Assembly: GCF_023380025.1 (NCBI RefSeq)
Contig: NZ_CP097253.1
Location: forward strand, 62,001 to 126,000
Direction of reading: 5' to 3'
DNA length: 64,000 nucleotides
Source: Sphingomonas glaciei
GTDB taxonomy: Bacteria > Pseudomonadota > Alphaproteobacteria > Sphingomonadales > Sphingomonadaceae
Shown here: positions 24,145 to 32,032 of the stretch, piece by piece
How positions within the stretch are numbered: the stretch's first letter is position 1
How the letters are laid out: every line of letters starts with the position of its first letter
The notes under the pieces: generated by a model
What the model saw: the letters and a program-made list of their open reading frames with translations, nothing else
Told to the model about the DNA's origin: nothing
Databases searched by the model: none
Made by a program: the position numbers and the translations under genes

Positions 24145-24254
24145 CTAGCTCTTTCCTCGCGCAGGCAGCATCGGCGAACCATATCGGCATTTGGCGGCCG
24201 GGTGAAAGCCTTGGGGCCGCCGAACGCAGTCGGCGCGACGGCGGCCCCTAGTCT

Positions 24255-25958
24255 TCACCGGTCCAACTGCGCCATCGTTCGCGCCGATTGCGCGGCTCGG
24301 ACCAGCTGGATGAACTCGCTGCGATAGCCAAATTCGTCCGGCCCTCGCGCCGCCTCGGCCATCTGCAGCACATCGCCGTACGTCAGCTTGCCGCTGTAGC
24401 GTCCGTTACGGAGCAATTCCGCAAAGCCCGCGACTGCAGTGGCGAAGCGCGCGTCGCGAGGTGCCTGCGCAAAGCTTGCGAACTCGGCTCGCCGATCGAT
24501 CGGCGTAGAGATAAGCCGGCTGGTCGCCGACCTTGGCAGCTTGTAGCGAAGCTTCACGAAGCCGAGCTCGCCCGCCGATCCGGCCTTGGCCCCCGTCCCC
24601 GCCGCGTACCGCAGATCGCCCATCGTGCGCGGCCCGCCGACCGGCACCACTTCATAGAGTGCGGTGACCGTCTGGCCCGATCCGACGTCACCCGCGTCGA
24701 CCTTGTCATTGTCGAAGTCGTCGCGGTTCAGGGCGCGGGTCTCGTAGCCGATCAGCCTGTATTCGGCGACGGCCGCCGGGTTGAACTCGACCTGGATCTT
24801 CACGTCCTTGGCGATCGGGAACAGCGTCGAGCTCGCTTCTTCAACCAGCGTCTTCCGCGCTTCGTTGATGGTGTCGATATAGGCCGCGACGCCGTTGCCA
24901 TTCTGCGCCAGCGTCTGCATGAGCGCATCGTTGTAATTGCCGCTGCCGAAGCCGAGCACGGACAGGAACACGCCCTTGTCGCGCTCCCGCTCGATATAGC
25001 CCTTCAGCTCATTCTGATCGGTGATGCCGACGTTGAAGTCCCCGTCCGTCGCCAACAGCACTCGGTTGATGCCTTTCGCATCGAAGTTCGCCTTAGCCAG
25101 GGCATAGGCCTGCCGGATCCCTTCCGCCCCAGCCGTGCTTCCTCCCGCCCCCAGGCGGTCGATCACCGCCCGGATCTTGTCCTTTTGCCGCGCCGAGGTC
25201 GGCTCAAGTGCCGTTCCGGCACTGCCGGCGTAGGTGACGATCGACACCGTATCGCGCTCATCCAGCTGCTCAAGCAGCAGGTTCAGGGAGCGCTGCACCA
25301 GCGGCAGCTTGTTGGGCGCGTTCATCGATCCAGACGTGTCGATGAGGAACACCAGATTCGCCGGCGGGCGGGTCGAACGTTGCACCGCAAAGCCCCTGAT
25401 GCCGATCTGTACGATCTTCCGGCCGGCCGCCCAAGGGCTTGGAAACACCGCGAGATTGGTCGTGAACGGCGCCTCCGCGCTGCGTGGCCGGGCATAATCG
25501 TAGGGGAAGTAGTTGATCATCTCCTCGGTGCGGACCGAGGCAGGCTGTGGAAGAACATTCTCATTCAGCGCCGAGCGGACCCATGAGTAGGATGCGGTAT
25601 CGACGTCGATTGAAAAGGTTGAGACCGGTGCTTCATGCACGATCTGGAACGCATTCTCCGCAACGGTCGTGAACTTGTCCCGGCCGACATCCTTATAGGG
25701 CACGTTCCACATTGCTGACGGCGGTGGTGGCGGTGGCGGTGGAGCGGGCGGCGCTGGTGACATGACGGCCATCTGTGAAGGCCTCAGCGCACGGGACTGA
25801 ATAGCGGAGCCCGTGACCACGATCTCACTTGCGGCATCCGCAGCTTCCAGTGCTGCTGCCGGAGGCGCTTCGCTGGTCGTCTCGAGGCCCGAGCCCGCGC
25901 ACGAAGCAAGACAGGCGGCGCTCAGACACAGGCCTGAAAAACGGAGTGATTTCCCCAT
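24255..25958 (-). CDS. VWA-domain lipoprotein (YfbK-like)
   Basis: A 567-residue outer or inner membrane lipoprotein. The signal ends in CLASC, a lipobox, followed by a linker with SEIVVTGSAIQSRALRPSQ and a proline run. A YfbK-type N-terminal block follows (FSIDVDTASYSWVRSALNEN), then a von Willebrand A domain with the metal site DTSGSMN and LLATDGDFNVG, and a C-terminal DUF3520-like domain (YEVVPVG through ARFATAVAGFAELLRNG). GAGGAGA precedes ATG 25958. It lies 101 bases after the sigma gene and 110 before the membrane protein, as one cluster. The exact role is unknown; VWA domains usually bind partner proteins. Confidence 0.9.
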   Translation of the reverse strand: MGKSLRFSGLCLSAACLASCAGSGLETTSEAPPAAALEAADAASEIVVTGSAIQSRALRPSQMAVMSPAPPAPPPPPPPPSAMWNVPYKDVGRDKFTTVAENAFQIVHEAPVSTFSIDVDTASYSWVRSALNENVLPQPASVRTEEMINYFPYDYARPRSAEAPFTTNLAVFPSPWAAGRKIVQIGIRGFAVQRSTRPPANLVFLIDTSGSMNAPNKLPLVQRSLNLLLEQLDERDTVSIVTYAGSAGTALEPTSARQKDKIRAVIDRLGAGGSTAGAEGIRQAYALAKANFDAKGINRVLLATDGDFNVGITDQNELKGYIERERDKGVFLSVLGFGSGNYNDALMQTLAQNGNGVAAYIDTINEARKTLVEEASSTLFPIAKDVKIQVEFNPAAVAEYRLIGYETRALNRDDFDNDKVDAGDVGSGQTVTALYEVVPVGGPRTMGDLRYAAGTGAKAGSAGELGFVKLRYKLPRSATSRLISTPIDRRAEFASFAQAPRDARFATAVAGFAELLRNGRYSGKLTYGDVLQMAEAARGPDEFGYRSEFIQLVRAAQSARTMAQLDR

Positions 25959-26059
25959 GGTGATCTCCTCATTGTCGAGGCTCGCACGACTGCTCGCCTG
26001 GTCCTTCGACGCGGCAGCGGCTTAAATCCTTTGAGGATGGGCGGAAGTTTTTTCGTCGG

Positions 26060-26602
26060 TCAGGTCAGGTCACTTTCGAAGGACAGGAGACGGCGGACTT
26101 CATGCATCCGCCAGCCGACCGTCGCTTCCGCGACGTCCAGGATCTCGGCGGCCTCGGCGTGGGTCAGCTGCTGTCCGACGACCAGCACGACCGTATCGCG
26201 AAGCGCGGGTTTTAGCCGGCTGATCGCGCTCTTCAGCCACATGGCGTCATGGAGGTCCCGGCCGTCCGGCTTGGCGGCAAGGCCGGCGAGAACCGTCAGC
26301 CGTTCCCCCATCGACCAGAAAGATCGCCGCCGCCGTTTCAGGTCGCGGCAGGCGTTATAGGTGATACCGCACAGCCAGGTGCTGAATTTGGCCTCTCCGC
26401 GAAAGCTGCCGATCTTCTCGACAAGGGCGCAGCAGACTTCCTGGGCGATATCGTCGGCATCAGCCCGCGTGCCGGTCAGGTGCCAGGCAAGCGCATGAAT
26501 GCGATCATAGTGGCGCTCCATGATCGCAGCGAATGCCGTTCGATCTCCACGGCAGGCCGCCGCGACAAGAACATCATCGGAATCGGCTTCCGCCCTACTC
26601 AC
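26060..26602 (-). CDS. ECF-type RNA polymerase sigma factor
   Basis: A 180-residue sigma-70 family protein of the extracytoplasmic function class. Region 2 is visible as ADADDIAQEVCCALVEKIGS and FSTWLCGITYNACRDLKRR. Region 4 is visible as LKPALRDTVVLVVGQQLTHA with EAAEILDVAEATVGWRMHEV. It directs RNA polymerase to its own promoters, probably including this cluster. The start is GTG 26602. The downstream VWA lipoprotein and membrane protein would provide sensing and anti-sigma control. The inducing signal is not known. Confidence 0.93.
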   Translation of the reverse strand: MSRAEADSDDVLVAAACRGDRTAFAAIMERHYDRIHALAWHLTGTRADADDIAQEVCCALVEKIGSFRGEAKFSTWLCGITYNACRDLKRRRRSFWSMGERLTVLAGLAAKPDGRDLHDAMWLKSAISRLKPALRDTVVLVVGQQLTHAEAAEILDVAEATVGWRMHEVRRLLSFESDLT

Positions 26603-26841
26603 CCCTGCCCCTGTCAGACCTGCCAGTGTTCCCGACTATGGCTACAAGGCATGACGAGCGCTAGCGCCTCAGTGCCGGAAGTTTTCATCTTAGTTTGACT
26701 TGAGTTTGGTTATGCATGGCGCTGCAGGTCCATCCTATTGCTGAGCAGGAGTTTCAGCGTCAGGACAAGAAGATGAGGCTACCGGGAACTACGAGGTAGA
26801 CGCGTTCAGGTGACACGATCGGCAACATCGGCTTTGGCCTT

Positions 26842-26876
26842 CTTTCCACCGAAAGCAGACAGTCCGCTTCCCACCA
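26842..26876 (+). repeat. Family B dispersed repeat
   Basis: CTTTCCACCGAAAGCAGACA followed by GTCCGCTTCCCACCA. Confidence 0.55.
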
Positions 26877-26986
26877 GGATCAGGCGCTCGGGGGCGCCAG
26901 CCTAAACGTCTGAACGTGGCCGTCAGGAGACCGTCAGGTCTTCGTGGCGAAGCACAAGAAGCGGCCGCTCGTTCAGCTGCAGGGCT

Positions 26987-27016
26987 AATGTCCGCTTGCG
27001 ACCCATTGCGGACATT
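26987..27016 (+). repeat. Family A hairpin repeat, perfect arms
   Basis: AATGTCCGC, a 12-base centre containing GACCCATT, then GCGGACATT. The 9-base arms are perfect. Confidence 0.75.
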
Positions 27017-27054
27017 GGCGTTGCCATGCTTTGCTAGCTGGTGGAGGCTGGCCG

Positions 27055-27420
27055 ATGTTGCAGAAGGACGACCACGAGCACCCGGTGCCCGAGCCGTGGC
27101 GCTCGATGTTCAAAGAGATCGCCGGTGCCTTCGCGACTGGCGATTTCCAACTGAGGAATGCGCGCGTCGAAGGGGTTGAGCCTGTCGAACGAGGCATAGC
27201 CGACCACATCGCTGCAAACGTGGCTGCATACGGGAGGCCACTGGCACACCTTAACGACGCCACTTGGGAGCGCTCAGTCTACCGGTGGATGGACGGTTAT
27301 TGGCAGGTGCTCGTTGATCTCACGACCGTAGGGGAGCCGGTGAGCGACCTCACGCTTCATGCGAGGCTCGATGAGCCCGATGGGTGTCGCCTGACGATTG
27401 AGTCCGTTCACGTTCCGTGA
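27055..27420 (+). CDS. DUF7668-like conserved protein
   Basis: A 121-residue soluble protein with conserved-looking blocks VPEPWRSMFKEIAGAFATGD, ATWERSVYRWMDGYWQVLVD and SDLTLHARLDEPDG. I associate this pattern with the DUF7668 family of unknown function (recollection, unverified). ATG 27055 was chosen because the preceding residues look non-coding. Family A hairpins lie directly before and after the gene. Confidence 0.7.
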   Translation: MLQKDDHEHPVPEPWRSMFKEIAGAFATGDFQLRNARVEGVEPVERGIADHIAANVAAYGRPLAHLNDATWERSVYRWMDGYWQVLVDLTTVGEPVSDLTLHARLDEPDGCRLTIESVHVP

Positions 27421-27429
27421 GCGCGGCTT

Positions 27430-27459
27430 AATGTCCGCTTTCCACCCATTCCGGACATT
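27430..27459 (+). repeat. Family A hairpin repeat
   Basis: AATGTCCGCTTTCCACCC followed by ATTCCGGACATT. It lies nine bases after the preceding gene and just before tRNA-Arg, so it could work as a transcript end. Confidence 0.75.
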
Positions 27460-27464
27460 AGGAT

Positions 27465-27541
27465 TGGCCCGCTCCGAGGGGCTCGAACCCCCAACCTTCG
27501 GGTTCGAAGCCCAACGCTCTATCCAGTTGAGCTAGGAGCGG
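27465..27541 (-). tRNA. tRNA-Arg (anticodon TCG)
   Basis: The minus strand folds as a full cloverleaf. Acceptor arm CCGCTCC pairs with GGAGCGG. D arm GCTC/GAGC and anticodon stem TTGGG/CCCGA enclose the loop CTTCGAA, anticodon TCG. The T loop is TTCGAGC and the 3' CCA is encoded. It reads CGA arginine codons. Confidence 0.95.
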
Positions 27542-27818
27542 TTCGCTAATGCGGCCTGGCCACATGTTGAAGCCAATGGCTCTGACCTTGCCCATCGGCT
27601 CTCGTCCGAGCGCTCGATGATTGATCCGCAGTCGTCACACAGCGCGGTGAACCGATCGGTCCTGCGGACGATCGATGTTAGCATCGGCCGATGGACGTTG
27701 AAGAGGCACCGTAGGCTCATGGGCCCGACTTAAGGCAGAAGCGGCTTCTTGGAAGGGCTTACCCGTTGTCCCGGCGAAGAACTTTGCGGCTGTTGCTCGA
27801 AAGCGGCGCTGCCCTCCT

Positions 27819-27848
27819 AGTGTCCGCTTTGGGTGGTTAGCGGACATT
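27819..27848 (-). repeat. Family A hairpin repeat
   Basis: AGTGTCCGCTTTGGGTGG followed by TTAGCGGACATT; the centre is inverted relative to the common form. Confidence 0.65.
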
Positions 27849-27861
27849 GGCGGATGCGTTC

Positions 27862-28314
27862 TCAGCCGGCGATTCCTTCGACTCGGCAAGTCTTGGCGAC
27901 ATCCTTGATGCGAAAGTCACAAGATACTCGGACGTCGCTCGGATAGGCTGGACCGGTCCAGCTCACAGCACCGACGATCGGATTGCCAATCCCGTTGAAA
28001 TTGCGGAGCTGAAGACTTTGGCGCCGTTCGTCCGCGCCCCGTGCGGCGCTCCGCGCTGCCGGTGAAACGCACTTCGCCTGACGGATCGTGCATTGTGAGA
28101 TGTGCTGATCCGCCAGGAGGGTCCCTTCATGCAGCGGGTCGCTTCCCCTGGAACCGTAGATTAGAATAAGCGAAGTCAGCGCCGTGTCCGAGGCGCTGCG
28201 GACCTCGACGGAAATCCCTGGCATGGCGGGTCGCCAGTAAGCAGGTCCGGCCAGTGCTCCAGCAGTCACGAAAGCAGCGACGGCCAACCCCGTTGCGAAC
28301 CAAGTCATGCGCAT
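27862..28314 (-). CDS. Small secreted protein with four cysteines
   Basis: A 150-residue protein with a signal peptide (WFATGLAVAAFVTAGALAG). The mature part contains VEVRSASDTALTSLILIYGS and two cysteine pairs (SQCTIRQAKC and VSCDFRIKDVAKTC) that could form disulfides in the periplasm. GGAG lies about seven bases before ATG 28314. Not recognised; the middle region (SAARGADERRQ) looks less well conserved and could hide an indel. Confidence 0.55.
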   Translation of the reverse strand: MRMTWFATGLAVAAFVTAGALAGPAYWRPAMPGISVEVRSASDTALTSLILIYGSRGSDPLHEGTLLADQHISQCTIRQAKCVSPAARSAARGADERRQSLQLRNFNGIGNPIVGAVSWTGPAYPSDVRVSCDFRIKDVAKTCRVEGIAG

Positions 28315-28355
28315 GTTGATCTCCGCGACCGGAGTGCAACTTGGAGGATCAAGCT

Positions 28356-28410
28356 AATGTCCGCAATGGGTCGTAAGCGGATTGTGCGCTAAGGGTCGAA
28401 AGCGGACCTT
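28356..28410. repeat. Two family A repeats in tandem
   Basis: AATGTCCGCAATGGGTCG with TAAGCGGATT (28356-28383), followed by AAGGGTCGAAAGCGGACCTT (28391-28410). Confidence 0.6.
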
Positions 28411-28819
28411 AATCGTCGTGAGCTCTGTGTGGGGCTGAGAGATTCTTTGGCTGCCGCTTCTCGGCTCTTCGCACCTTTTCGCGCTGCCGTATGATGTCCC
28501 AATAGGCTTTGTGTCGCAATGCCCACCGCCAACTTAGAATGGCGAATGGAACCGGCATCCAACTGGCCATTAACATCAGCCATTGCGGCCACGAGCCCAG
28601 TAGGAAAGATCTGCTGCAGGGATATACGAGCAAGGCGCGGACCATCGCGACCGCCCTGTACCCTCCCTCCAAGTGCCAGCCAGTGCATCGCTCCAACGTT
28701 TCTACGTCCATCGAAGCAGTGCAATTTGCAAGGAGCAGAACGGCGAAGGGCCACCATCTACGTAGACCCATTCCGCGGCTGCCCCTAATCTCACGTTGCT
28801 CGTCTGTCAGCCGCCGCAT
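28409..28819 (-). CDS. Possible small membrane protein
   Basis: About 136 residues with a basic N-terminus, a hydrophobic segment near WWPFAVLLLANC and a second region with SWPQWLMLMASWMPVPFAIL, ending in a charged tail (REKVRRAEKRQPKN). It could be a two-pass membrane protein. The start is uncertain: TTG 28825, ATG 28819 or ATG 28771. There is no strong ribosome site, and the 3' end runs into a family A repeat, so it may not be genuine. Confidence 0.35.
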   Translation of the reverse strand: MRRLTDEQREIRGSRGMGLRRWWPFAVLLLANCTASMDVETLERCTGWHLEGGYRAVAMVRALLVYPCSRSFLLGSWPQWLMLMASWMPVPFAILSWRWALRHKAYWDIIRQREKVRRAEKRQPKNLSAPHRAHDD

Positions 28820-28843
28820 GGACAAGTTGTCAGATAAAGAGCG

Positions 28844-28874
28844 AATTTCCGCAATGGGTCGCTTTGCGACATTA
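28844..28874 (-). repeat. Family A repeat with extension
   Basis: AATTTCCGCAATGGGTCGCT followed by TTGCGACATTA, then CTACTTAGCTGAGCGGA as seen near 22870. Confidence 0.6.
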
Positions 28875-28941
28875 GCTACTTAGCTGAGCGGACCCCTTCC
28901 GGCGGCTAATGCGCGCCGGGGTTACCCGCTTCCCAGGGGCG

Positions 28942-29127
28942 CTAGTCGCCGTTGCAGACGTTGCAGAGTGACACCTCGTCCGTGATGAGGCCCTCCCCAA
29001 AGCCGAAAGGTTGGCCGCAGTGGATGCACTCAGTCACTGGCGCGGCACGGAAACGGACCTCGGGTCGCTTCTCACGTTCGCGTTTCGCCTCGTGCCAGGC
29101 ACGCTTCTCTTCCTCACTGAACGACAT
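28942..29127 (-). CDS. Small zinc-ribbon protein
   Basis: A 61-residue protein. A charged helix (SEEEKRAWHEAKREREKRP) is followed by CIHCGQPFGFG and SLCNVCNGD, two CxxC pairs about 20 residues apart that make a likely zinc ribbon. GGAGG lies six bases upstream of ATG 29127, which fixes the start. Function unknown; such small proteins often bind RNA, DNA or protein partners. Confidence 0.7.
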   Translation of the reverse strand: MSFSEEEKRAWHEAKREREKRPEVRFRAAPVTECIHCGQPFGFGEGLITDEVSLCNVCNGD

Positions 29128-29463
29128 AGCTGCCTCCAGCTCATACCCTGATGGCAATGCATGAAGGTCTGGTTTCCACCTACTTGCCCTTGTTGCGGAA
29201 GGGCAGCTCTCGGCCACTTCCTGCCGCAGGGCGCATATGAACGGATGGCTGCTCACGGGAATGGGCGGAGCGGCCCTTGGCGTCCGGGACTGGGTCTAAG
29301 CGGACGTTCTCGCCAGGATTTTGCTCGACTGTATGTCGGATCGGAGCATTGGTGTTCATGTGAGTCGCGGCGCTGGTTGGGTGCCGCCGCCCTGACCAGC
29401 GTGCTGGCGGGGCTGTGAGTGATGGAGGCGGTAAATTGCCGCTTCGAACCGAGAGGCACTCAC
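29128..29463. other. Upstream region of the recombinase cassette
   Basis: About 335 bases without a supported gene. It ends in a leader just before the DUF3489 start (GAGAG at about 29450). No clear promoter boxes could be assigned. Confidence 0.4.
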
Positions 29464-29748
29464 ATGAACAGCACGACAAGGACGAGCAAGAGCCGCGGCA
29501 GCTCTTCCGAGGCGAAGGGAGGCGCGGCGAAGCCCGCCACCGAGGCCAAAGCACCTTCCAAGCAGGATAGCCTGGCAGCTTTGCTGGTGCGAGATGAAGG
29601 CGCCACGCTTGAGCAAATGATCGCTGCAACAGGCTGGCTGCCGCACACCACTCGTGCCGCGATGACCGGTCTACGCAAGAAGGGCTACGTGATCGACAGC
29701 GACAAGGTCGATGGCGTTCGTACCTACCGCGCGCTGGCGCCGCAATGA
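29464..29748 (+). CDS. DUF3489 protein
   Basis: A 94-residue protein with a disordered, Ser/Lys/Ala-rich N-terminus and a winged-helix-like DUF3489 core: QDSLAALLVRDEGATLEQMI, ATGWLPHTTRAAMTGLRKKG and DKVDGVRTYRAL. It is probably a small DNA-binding factor. It is the first of three overlapping genes with DUF2924 and a serine recombinase, a combination I recall as repeated in sphingomonad and other alphaproteobacterial genomes. ATG 29464 was chosen over 29419 because the earlier residues lie in the leader. Confidence 0.88.
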   Translation: MNSTTRTSKSRGSSSEAKGGAAKPATEAKAPSKQDSLAALLVRDEGATLEQMIAATGWLPHTTRAAMTGLRKKGYVIDSDKVDGVRTYRALAPQ

Positions 29749-30149
29749 GCGGCCTCGAGAAAGAGGTCGCCGCATTGCCTAAGCTTGGCAGAGCTGGGCT
29801 CCAGCAACGGTGGCGAGAGGTGTTCAAGACCGCGCCACCGGCTGCGTTCACGCCGGACCTACTGGCAAGGGCTTTAGCCTATCGTTTGCAGGAGAAAGCA
29901 ATTGGGCGATTGGAGCCCACCTTAGCTCGGCAGCTGCAGTCGGGTGCGGAGGGTAGGGGAGCGGCTAGGCCAAAGCTCCGCACCGGCAACCGCCTTGTGC
30001 GCCGCTGGCGAGGAGGCACCTACGTCGTCGATGTTACTGACGACGGCTTCCGCTACCAAGAAACGAACTACAGTTCGCTGAGCGAGATCGCCGGAGTGAT
30101 CACCGGCACGCGCTGGTCGGGCCCGCGCTTCTTCGGACTTCCGCGATGA
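29745..30149 (+). CDS. DUF2924 protein
   Basis: A 134-residue protein of the DUF2924 family: LGRAGLQQRWREVFKTAPP, FTPDLLARALAYRLQEKAIG, LVRRWRGGTYVVDVTDDGFR, and SLSEIAGVITGTRWSGPRFF at the end. Its ATG overlaps the DUF3489 stop and its stop overlaps the recombinase start, so the three proteins are co-translated. The family is nearly always found next to a serine recombinase (general knowledge), suggesting an accessory role in recombination. Confidence 0.92.
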   Translation: MSGLEKEVAALPKLGRAGLQQRWREVFKTAPPAAFTPDLLARALAYRLQEKAIGRLEPTLARQLQSGAEGRGAARPKLRTGNRLVRRWRGGTYVVDVTDDGFRYQETNYSSLSEIAGVITGTRWSGPRFFGLPR

Positions 30150-31711
30150 GCAGGGTCCGCTGTGCCATCTACACCCGCAAGTCGAGCGACGAGGGGCTGG
30201 AGCAGGAGTTCAACAGCCTCGATGCGCAGTATGACTCCTGCAAGGCGTACATCATCAGCCAGAAGCACGAAGGCTGGACCATTGCGCGGGACCGCTATGA
30301 TGATGGCGGCTTCTCCGGCGGCAGCATGGAGCGGCCGGGCCTGAAGGCGTTGCTCGCCGACATTGCCGCCGGCAAGATCGACGTGGTGGTTATCTACAAG
30401 ATTGACCGGCTTACCCGCAGCCTCGCTGATTTCGCCCGGATCATCGAAGTAATGGAAACGCACGGCGCCAGCTTCGTCAGTGTGACGCAATCGTTCAACA
30501 CTAAGACCAGCATGGGCAGGCTCATGCTGCACGTCCTCCTCTCGTTCGCACAATTCGAGCGAGAGGTCGGCGCTGAGCGCGTGCGCGACAAGATCGCCGC
30601 GTCCAAGGCCAAAGGCATGTGGATGGGCGGCACGGTGCCGCTTGGCTACGGCGCTGTGGATCGAAAATTGGTCGTCAACGAAGCAGAGGCGGCCACCGTC
30701 CAGGCACTCTTCACAAGGTTTGTGGAGCTTGGCTCGATCCACGAGACACTGCGCTGGTCACAGGAGCAGGGGCTTACGACTAAGGTCAGGCAACGGTCCG
30801 GCGCGCAGATTGGTGGCACGCCGTTCCACTATGGTGCGCTGCGCTGCGTGCTGAGTAACCGTACGTACGTTGGCGAGGTCGAACACAAGGGCAAGGCTTA
30901 TCCTGGACAGCATGCCGCCATCGTAGATCGAGACCTCTTCGACCGTGCCGCGGCGATCCTCGCCTCCCGCAGCACGGAAGAGATGCGCCGACCCAAGCTG
31001 GCGACTGCAAGCCTGCTGCAAGGCCTCATCTTCGATCGCCATGGCCGCAAGATGGGTCCCGTCCACACGACGAGGGAGGGTCAGAGGTTCCGCTACTATG
31101 TGACGAATGCCAAGCGCATCGAGGCTGGAGGACCTATTGCTTACAGGATTGCTGCTGTCACTATCGAGCGCAACTGCCTCATAATCGTGGCTGAGCACTT
31201 GGCAGCGCAAGTTCGCAGCATCGATGATGGCGCAGCGACTGCCGCCTCTACTCCGAATGGAGGCGGGCAGCGCCAGCTAATTTGCGATCACGTTCGTCGG
31301 GTGGTGATTGGCGATGCAGAGCTCTCCATTGAACTCAAGGATGGTGCCATCCTACGGCGCTCACTCGAGCGAGTTCGCCATGGCAACGATGCCAAGCTGA
31401 TCGTCGGCAGCCCACCAGCAGAGGACAAGCCAGTCGCCAGCTCGCAGCTGGTCTTGCTTCTAACGGATGCGGCTCGGGCTCGGGAGCTTGCCTTGGCTAA
31501 GCCGAAGCTCAGCCTAGACGCGCTTGCGGCAAAGTTCGGCCGATCGCCGGAACGCTTCAAGCGTCTGATCCGCCTCGGCTATCTCTCGCCCAAGATCGTC
31601 ACCGCAATCTTGCGCGGTGAGCAACCTGCGCACCTCACCAGCCGAGCGCTGCAGCACCTCGATGGGCTGCCACTTGCTTGGAGCGAACAGGAAGCGATGC
31701 TGCTCAGCTGA
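30146..31711 (+). CDS. Large serine recombinase
   Basis: A 521-residue site-specific recombinase. The resolvase domain at residues 1-150 has YTRKSSDEG with catalytic Ser13, IYKIDRLTRSLADFARII and SMGRLMLHVLLSFAQFERE. A recombinase domain follows (VPLGYGAVDRKLVVNEAEA and ALRCVLSNRTYVGEVEHKGK), then a less conserved C-terminus ending in an HTH-like SPERFKRLIRLGYLSPKIVT. The zinc-ribbon cysteines typical of phage integrases are not seen. ATGA overlap joins it to DUF2924. Targets and attachment sites are not identified; a 14-base palindrome lies 75 bases downstream and tRNA-Glu beyond it. Confidence 0.93.
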   Translation: MSRVRCAIYTRKSSDEGLEQEFNSLDAQYDSCKAYIISQKHEGWTIARDRYDDGGFSGGSMERPGLKALLADIAAGKIDVVVIYKIDRLTRSLADFARIIEVMETHGASFVSVTQSFNTKTSMGRLMLHVLLSFAQFEREVGAERVRDKIAASKAKGMWMGGTVPLGYGAVDRKLVVNEAEAATVQALFTRFVELGSIHETLRWSQEQGLTTKVRQRSGAQIGGTPFHYGALRCVLSNRTYVGEVEHKGKAYPGQHAAIVDRDLFDRAAAILASRSTEEMRRPKLATASLLQGLIFDRHGRKMGPVHTTREGQRFRYYVTNAKRIEAGGPIAYRIAAVTIERNCLIIVAEHLAAQVRSIDDGAATAASTPNGGGQRQLICDHVRRVVIGDAELSIELKDGAILRRSLERVRHGNDAKLIVGSPPAEDKPVASSQLVLLLTDAARARELALAKPKLSLDALAAKFGRSPERFKRLIRLGYLSPKIVTAILRGEQPAHLTSRALQHLDGLPLAWSEQEAMLLS

Positions 31712-31907
31712 CTGGATAAGTCCAGTAAGTCCCAAGACATGGATTCAGGCCTCGGGAGAAAAACCAGCCAAATCGAGGCCGGTGCAACTCTCTAGAGAGT
31801 CTCTCGCGAAGTGGTGCTCGATGACACCGCCCAAGATTGGCTGAATTCCGCCAAGCAAACGATAGCACCGAAAGGAGTAAAGCCAATGACCACAGAGACT
31901 TAGTCGG
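31712..31907. other. Spacer between the recombinase and tRNA-Glu with a perfect palindrome
   Basis: Contains the perfect 14-base palindrome ACTCTCTAGAGAGT at 31787-31800. An AGGAG at about 31874 precedes ATG 31887, which opens only five codons. No gene seen. This is a candidate place for a recombinase site, by position only. Confidence 0.45.
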
Positions 31908-31983
31908 TGGTGACCCCTACGGGACTCGAACCCGTGTTTTCGCCGTGAGAGGGCGACGTCCTAGACCGCTAGACGAAGGGGCC
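31908..31983 (-). tRNA. tRNA-Glu (anticodon CTC)
   Basis: Acceptor arm GGCCCCT pairs with AGGGGTC (one G-T). The anticodon stem TCGCC/GGCGA encloses CTCTCAC, anticodon CTC. T arm ACGGG-TTCGAGT-CCCGT, encoded CCA. It reads GAG glutamate codons. Confidence 0.95.
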
Positions 31984-32032
31984 GCGCGGTGGTGCGAGGC
32001 GCGCATATGGCGGGGGACTGGCGGTTCGTCAA

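Larger units (their letters stand above)
26603..27054. other. Intergenic stretch with family A and B repeats
   Basis: About 450 bases upstream of the sigma gene, with a family B repeat at 26842-26876 and a full family A hairpin at 26987-27016. It probably also contains the promoter of the sigma operon; no sure promoter element was identified. Confidence 0.45.

Noticed and set aside
24288..25586. 432-codon plus-strand frame opposite the VWA gene
   Set aside because: Arg/Ala-rich antisense of a gene with an intact VWA metal site.
27465..31983. Island bounded by tRNA-Arg and tRNA-Glu
   Set aside because: I looked for duplicated tRNA 3' ends that would mark attachment sites and found none by eye, and serine recombinases do not typically use tRNA sites.
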